The notes under the pieces are model-generated. The model searched no databases. It was not told where the DNA came from and was given only the letters and a program-made list of their open reading frames with translations. The translations under genes were made by a program, and so were the position numbers. Shown one piece after another: positions 5,867 through 8,178 of a stretch of DNA of 8,178 bases (positions within the stretch are counted from its first letter, which is position 1; each line of letters opens with the position of its first letter). This DNA comes from Thermococcales archaeon 44_46 (GTDB taxonomy: Archaea; Methanobacteriota_B; Thermococci; Thermococcales; Thermococcaceae): NCBI GenBank assembly GCA_001507935.1, contig LGET01000065.1, forward strand, positions 1 through 8,178. The letters are read 5' to 3'.

Positions 5867-6604
5867 CTAAATCCTTTTCCCTACAAGGATCAAGCACCTC
5901 GGAAGCCCCTGGAGGTTGGCAACCTCCCACCATTCTTTCTCATCCCCGAACTCATGAAGGGCAACTAACTCACATCCTCCTTCGATGAGAGCCATTACAT
6001 AATCCTCAACTGTCCAGTGAAACTCGTATCCGGGGAGCTTTCCTTCTGGAGTCTCGACATCGTAAATATGCGGCCCCCTATCAAAGTAGTTGAACTCAAG
6101 CTCAAAATGATTCTTCTCCGCCCATACCCTTCTGAAGGGGTGATACTCGTTAACGAGAAAAAGACCTCCGGGCCTTAGTATTCTGCAGGCTTCTCTGTAA
6201 TAGGCTTTTAAGTCGCTTACCCATACCGCAACATGACCCCCTGTGTAAACTATATCAAAGCTTCCATCCTTCAGGGGTAGCTTTGTTACGTCAGCTCTCA
6301 CAAATTCAATGGTGGCGTTGAGTTCCTTTGCCCTCTCAGCGGCGATTTCAAGCTGATTTTGTGAGATGTCCACAGAAGTCACCTTTGCTCCCATACCCGC
6401 AAACGCAAAAACCGCTAAATTGTCCCCGCTCCCGAGAACTGCCACGCTTTTTCCTCTAACATCGCCAAGGTATTTGAGTTCTATCTCGTTGAAAACCGTT
6501 CTTGGATCTTCATATGCTTTTCTCCATAGATTTTCAATCCTCTTTTGCCATTCTTCAGCTACGGCTTCCCATCTTCTTCTGTTTGCTTCGTGATAGGGAT
6601 TCAC
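5867..6604 (-). CDS. Class I SAM-dependent methyltransferase (Methyltransf_11-like)
   Basis: A soluble protein of 245 residues with a Rossmann-like methyltransferase core. Motif I is VAVLGSGDN (54-62), motif II ends in an acidic residue after a strand (KVTSVD, D79), and motif III is VRADVTKLP (about 102-110). DGSFDIVYTGG (about 113-123) and RILRPGGLFLV (about 141-151) follow. The loop G-S-G-D-N departs from the usual GxGxG, which is tolerated in several subfamilies. The aromatic C-terminal part (GYEFHWTVEDY, EKEWWEVANLQGLP) probably forms the substrate site; the substrate is unknown. No ATG lies near the N-terminus. I chose GTG 6604 because GGTG (6614-6611) precedes it by 6 nt and the product begins MNPYHEANRRRW, a typical opening; GTG 6613 and TTG 6616 overlap that site. 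A 42-nt gap follows the MBL gene, so co-transcription is possible. Confidence 0.88.
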   Translation of the reverse strand: MNPYHEANRRRWEAVAEEWQKRIENLWRKAYEDPRTVFNEIELKYLGDVRGKSVAVLGSGDNLAVFAFAGMGAKVTSVDISQNQLEIAAERAKELNATIEFVRADVTKLPLKDGSFDIVYTGGHVAVWVSDLKAYYREACRILRPGGLFLVNEYHPFRRVWAEKNHFELEFNYFDRGPHIYDVETPEGKLPGYEFHWTVEDYVMALIEGGCELVALHEFGDEKEWWEVANLQGLPRCLILVGKRI

Positions 6605-6646
6605 GTTTAACACCAATGTAAGCTTGGTTAGGAATTAAAATTAGTT

Positions 6647-7459
6647 TTACATTTTCATAACCTTCCCAACGTGAAGCGCCTCTACGCTTCCAATCTCAGC
6701 TTTGAGATAGGCGTACTCATCTATACCCGTACAGTGTCCGGGATAGAGCTTCTTTATTCCAAAATCTTTAAAGCCCTTTACTACATCCTCGAGAATATGT
6801 CTTTTAGCGCCTCTCAGGTGCAAACCACCCACCAAAGCGAAAATAGGTTTGTAAAAAGTGCTTTTTGCATGCATTGCTATGTTTAAAATCCCGCTATGCC
6901 CACACCCGGTTACGATAACCATCGAGGAACCAATATCCAATATTAAAGCCATATCATCCCTTATAGGGTCCTTAACCAGCTTTTTTCCTTTCACGAGATA
7001 CCCTACAGCCCTATCCCAGGTTGTTCTCTCTATCTCGCCACTTGTGTACATCCCCTCAAAAATCTTAGTGGATTCCTCCCTTAAAATGAAATTCGCTCCA
7101 AGTCGTTCAAGATATTCCTGTGAAAAGGGAATCCCTATTTCCCGGCGTTTGGGCTTTAGTGCAATCCTTCTCAAAAATATATCCGGATGAGCATAGACAT
7201 CTATGGAGCTCTTTCTTGCGTCTAGAAACTCTTTCAATCCACCGGTGTGGTCGTAATGGCCGTGAGTAAGAAAGAGTGCCTCGACTTCTTCCGGCGATAC
7301 ATTGAGTGCTTCCATATTGTGGAGCAAGACTCTTCCATCGCTTCCGGTATCTACCAGGATTTTCTTTCCATTGTGCTGAACTAAAACTGAAAACCCATGC
7401 GCACCCAGCAGACCCTTTTTAAATCCGGCGTGGTTTTCGAAGAGCACGGTAATTATCAT
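6647..7459 (-). CDS. MBL-fold metallohydrolase of the MJ0301-like (dihydropterin-phosphate synthase-related) family
   Basis: A cytoplasmic metallo-beta-lactamase-fold protein of 270 residues. Metal ligands are visible: THGHYDH (65-71: H66, H68, D70, H71), a further His in GCGHSG (185-190, H188), and PGHCTG (240-245, H242). Asp36 lies in LVDTGS, and the GGLHL segment is at 211-215. The overall pattern matches the family of MJ0301, often annotated 7,8-dihydropterin-6-yl-methyl-4-(beta-D-ribofuranosyl)aminobenzene 5'-phosphate synthase, a methanopterin enzyme. Thermococcales are not methanogens, so that name should not be transferred; a hydrolase on an unknown phosphate ester or pterin-like substrate is safer. 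The start is ATG 7459, with GAGGG (7471-7467) 7 nt upstream inside the ATPase gene. The gap between those genes is 3 nt, so they are translated as a unit. Confidence 0.9.
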   Translation of the reverse strand: MIITVLFENHAGFKKGLLGAHGFSVLVQHNGKKILVDTGSDGRVLLHNMEALNVSPEEVEALFLTHGHYDHTGGLKEFLDARKSSIDVYAHPDIFLRRIALKPKRREIGIPFSQEYLERLGANFILREESTKIFEGMYTSGEIERTTWDRAVGYLVKGKKLVKDPIRDDMALILDIGSSMVIVTGCGHSGILNIAMHAKSTFYKPIFALVGGLHLRGAKRHILEDVVKGFKDFGIKKLYPGHCTGIDEYAYLKAEIGSVEALHVGKVMKM

Positions 7460-7462
7460 TAT

Positions 7463-8178
7463 CTATCCCTCAAACGGGAGTTTACCAAACTCCACTTCCA
7501 GCGTTTGGGTTGTTCTCCAGATAAAGGCCCCCTCCCCTTTAAGGACATGCTTTCTCATGTCACCCTGTGGAACTCCATTTGCTTCGTAAATCATGCTTTG
7601 TATATCTGGGTCGTTATACAGGACTAAAGTTGGGCCTGGAACGTTAAGGATATTTTCCACGGCATATCTAGATCCTAAAAGTGTCACTCGCCCTCTCATA
7701 GGTTGTGTCAATAGGGGAATGGCTGCACTTCCGGGAGTTGTGTAGAAAAGAACCGCCGCGTCATCGATTCCAATTAATGTGTTCCTTCTATCTCTGATTG
7801 CTGCTGCGAGAATTAGAAAAGCCATTCCCACAATGCTTATGCTGTAGGTTTTTCCAAAGTCAACCAAAATGCTCTTGCCGAGCTTGGGAACTTCTCCCTC
7901 AAAAAAGGTCTCATCGAGGGCAGTGTAGACTTCTCTTATGACCTCCCCGTACTGCTCCTTTGACTTGGCTGCATCTGCAACACTGTTAACTTTGCCCCTT
8001 AGGATATCGGCATAGAGCTTATCAGTTAGAGAACGATCCAATCCGTATATGGTCTGAATTATTGTTGCAGCAGTATAAAAGTCTTTCAAGAGACCTTTTT
8101 TAACCATTTTTATGGGGTCAAGGCCTGTAGGCTTATCGTCTTCTATTTCTATAATGGTATCGAATTTTTCCTTAGGAT
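7463..8178 (-). CDS. Partial C-terminus of a probable HerA/VirB4-like ATPase (runs off the right edge)
   Basis: The frame stays open from the stop at 7465-7463 to the window edge: 237 codons before the stop, of which the ATG at 8107 is only an internal Met. The N-terminus with the expected Walker A loop lies outside the window. The layout resembles the C-terminal half of HerA/FtsK-type ATPases. It runs from a helical insert (FYTAATIIQTIYGLDRSLTD) to SILVDFG, a helix then a Walker B-like strand (RNTLIGIDDAAVLF, D at about 7765-7760), GRVTLLGSRYAVENIL, a TLVLYNDPD strand-turn, and a closing LKGEGAFIWR. The usual catalytic Glu after the Walker B Asp is Asp here. The assignment rests on motif order alone, and the family is not certain. 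The gene leads a probable operon with the MBL hydrolase. Confidence 0.6.
   Translation of the reverse strand, partial: PKEKFDTIIEIEDDKPTGLDPIKMVKKGLLKDFYTAATIIQTIYGLDRSLTDKLYADILRGKVNSVADAAKSKEQYGEVIREVYTALDETFFEGEVPKLGKSILVDFGKTYSISIVGMAFLILAAAIRDRRNTLIGIDDAAVLFYTTPGSAAIPLLTQPMRGRVTLLGSRYAVENILNVPGPTLVLYNDPDIQSMIYEANGVPQGDMRKHVLKGEGAFIWRTTQTLEVEFGKLPFEG

Noticed and set aside
5767..5988. Plus-strand open frame across the SDR remnant and methyltransferase end
   Set aside because: It is antisense to both a clear SDR signature and the methyltransferase C-terminus, with no start signals.
5747..6604. Translation through the methyltransferase TAG into the SDR tail as one fusion protein (for example by pyrrolysine or read-through)
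   Set aside because: The frame does continue for 39 codons, but the methyltransferase ends in a normal C-terminus, no read-through context is visible, and pyrrolysine decoding is not known in Thermococcales. A remnant is simpler.
6631..6646. Promoter between the MBL gene and the methyltransferase (CTAATTTTAATTCC on the minus strand)
   Set aside because: The sequence is AT-rich but lacks a BRE and a good TATA core. With a 42-nt gap and no clear terminator, co-transcription is as likely, so it is not listed as a feature.
1..8178. CRISPR arrays, tRNA/rRNA genes, insertion sequences or prophage genes
   Set aside because: I saw no regularly spaced repeats, no cloverleaf-like segments, no transposase motifs or terminal inverted repeats, and no phage-type genes. 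The window is mostly core chromosomal genes.

Overview
The window looks like a chromosomal segment from a hyperthermophilic euryarchaeon of the order Thermococcales (Thermococcus/Pyrococcus group). The evidence is a three-gene replication protein A operon (RPA41-RPA14-RPA32), a Clp1/Grc3-type 5'-OH polynucleotide kinase like P. horikoshii PhoClp1, a UbiA-family archaeal lipid synthase, and archaeal BRE/TATA boxes. Ribosome-binding sites are short (AGGTG/GGAGG) and lie 4-8 nt before starts, and termination is by T-runs. By eye the DNA is moderately AT-rich.

Layout. At the left edge (1-98, minus) is the N-terminus of a probable DNA-binding regulator. A 153-bp divergent promoter region with two interleaved inverted repeats separates it from the plus-strand block: polynucleotide kinase (252-1325), digeranylgeranylglyceryl phosphate synthase (1373-2212), and a small unrecognised protein coupled to it (2217-2597). 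A 35-bp symmetrical T/A-rich terminator divides this block from the convergent RPA operon, which reads right to left from its own promoter near 4900. Then come scpB (minus, with its own promoter), a 5'-noncoding stretch with several minus-strand T-runs, and the remnant of a short-chain dehydrogenase C-terminus. The right part is a minus-strand group: the C-terminus of a probable HerA/VirB4-like ATPase running off the edge, an MBL-fold hydrolase 3 nt behind it, and a class I methyltransferase 42 nt further on.

How the genes relate. RPA protects single-stranded DNA in replication and repair, and ScpB works with SMC in chromosome organisation, so the centre is a genome-maintenance neighbourhood. 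The left block pairs RNA/DNA end processing with ether-lipid synthesis. No pathway link is visible there, and the pairing probably reflects conserved gene order.

Nothing here is clearly a new multi-gene system. The points most worth a second look are the 39-codon dehydrogenase remnant fused in frame behind the methyltransferase stop, the interleaved palindromes over the regulator's promoter, the ATPase with an Asp-Asp Walker B-like motif coupled to an MBL hydrolase, and the unrecognised 126-residue partner of the lipid synthase. In several genes the Shine-Dalgarno sequence itself contains an in-frame GTG, so naive start calls are a few codons too long; the starts given here are corrected for that.
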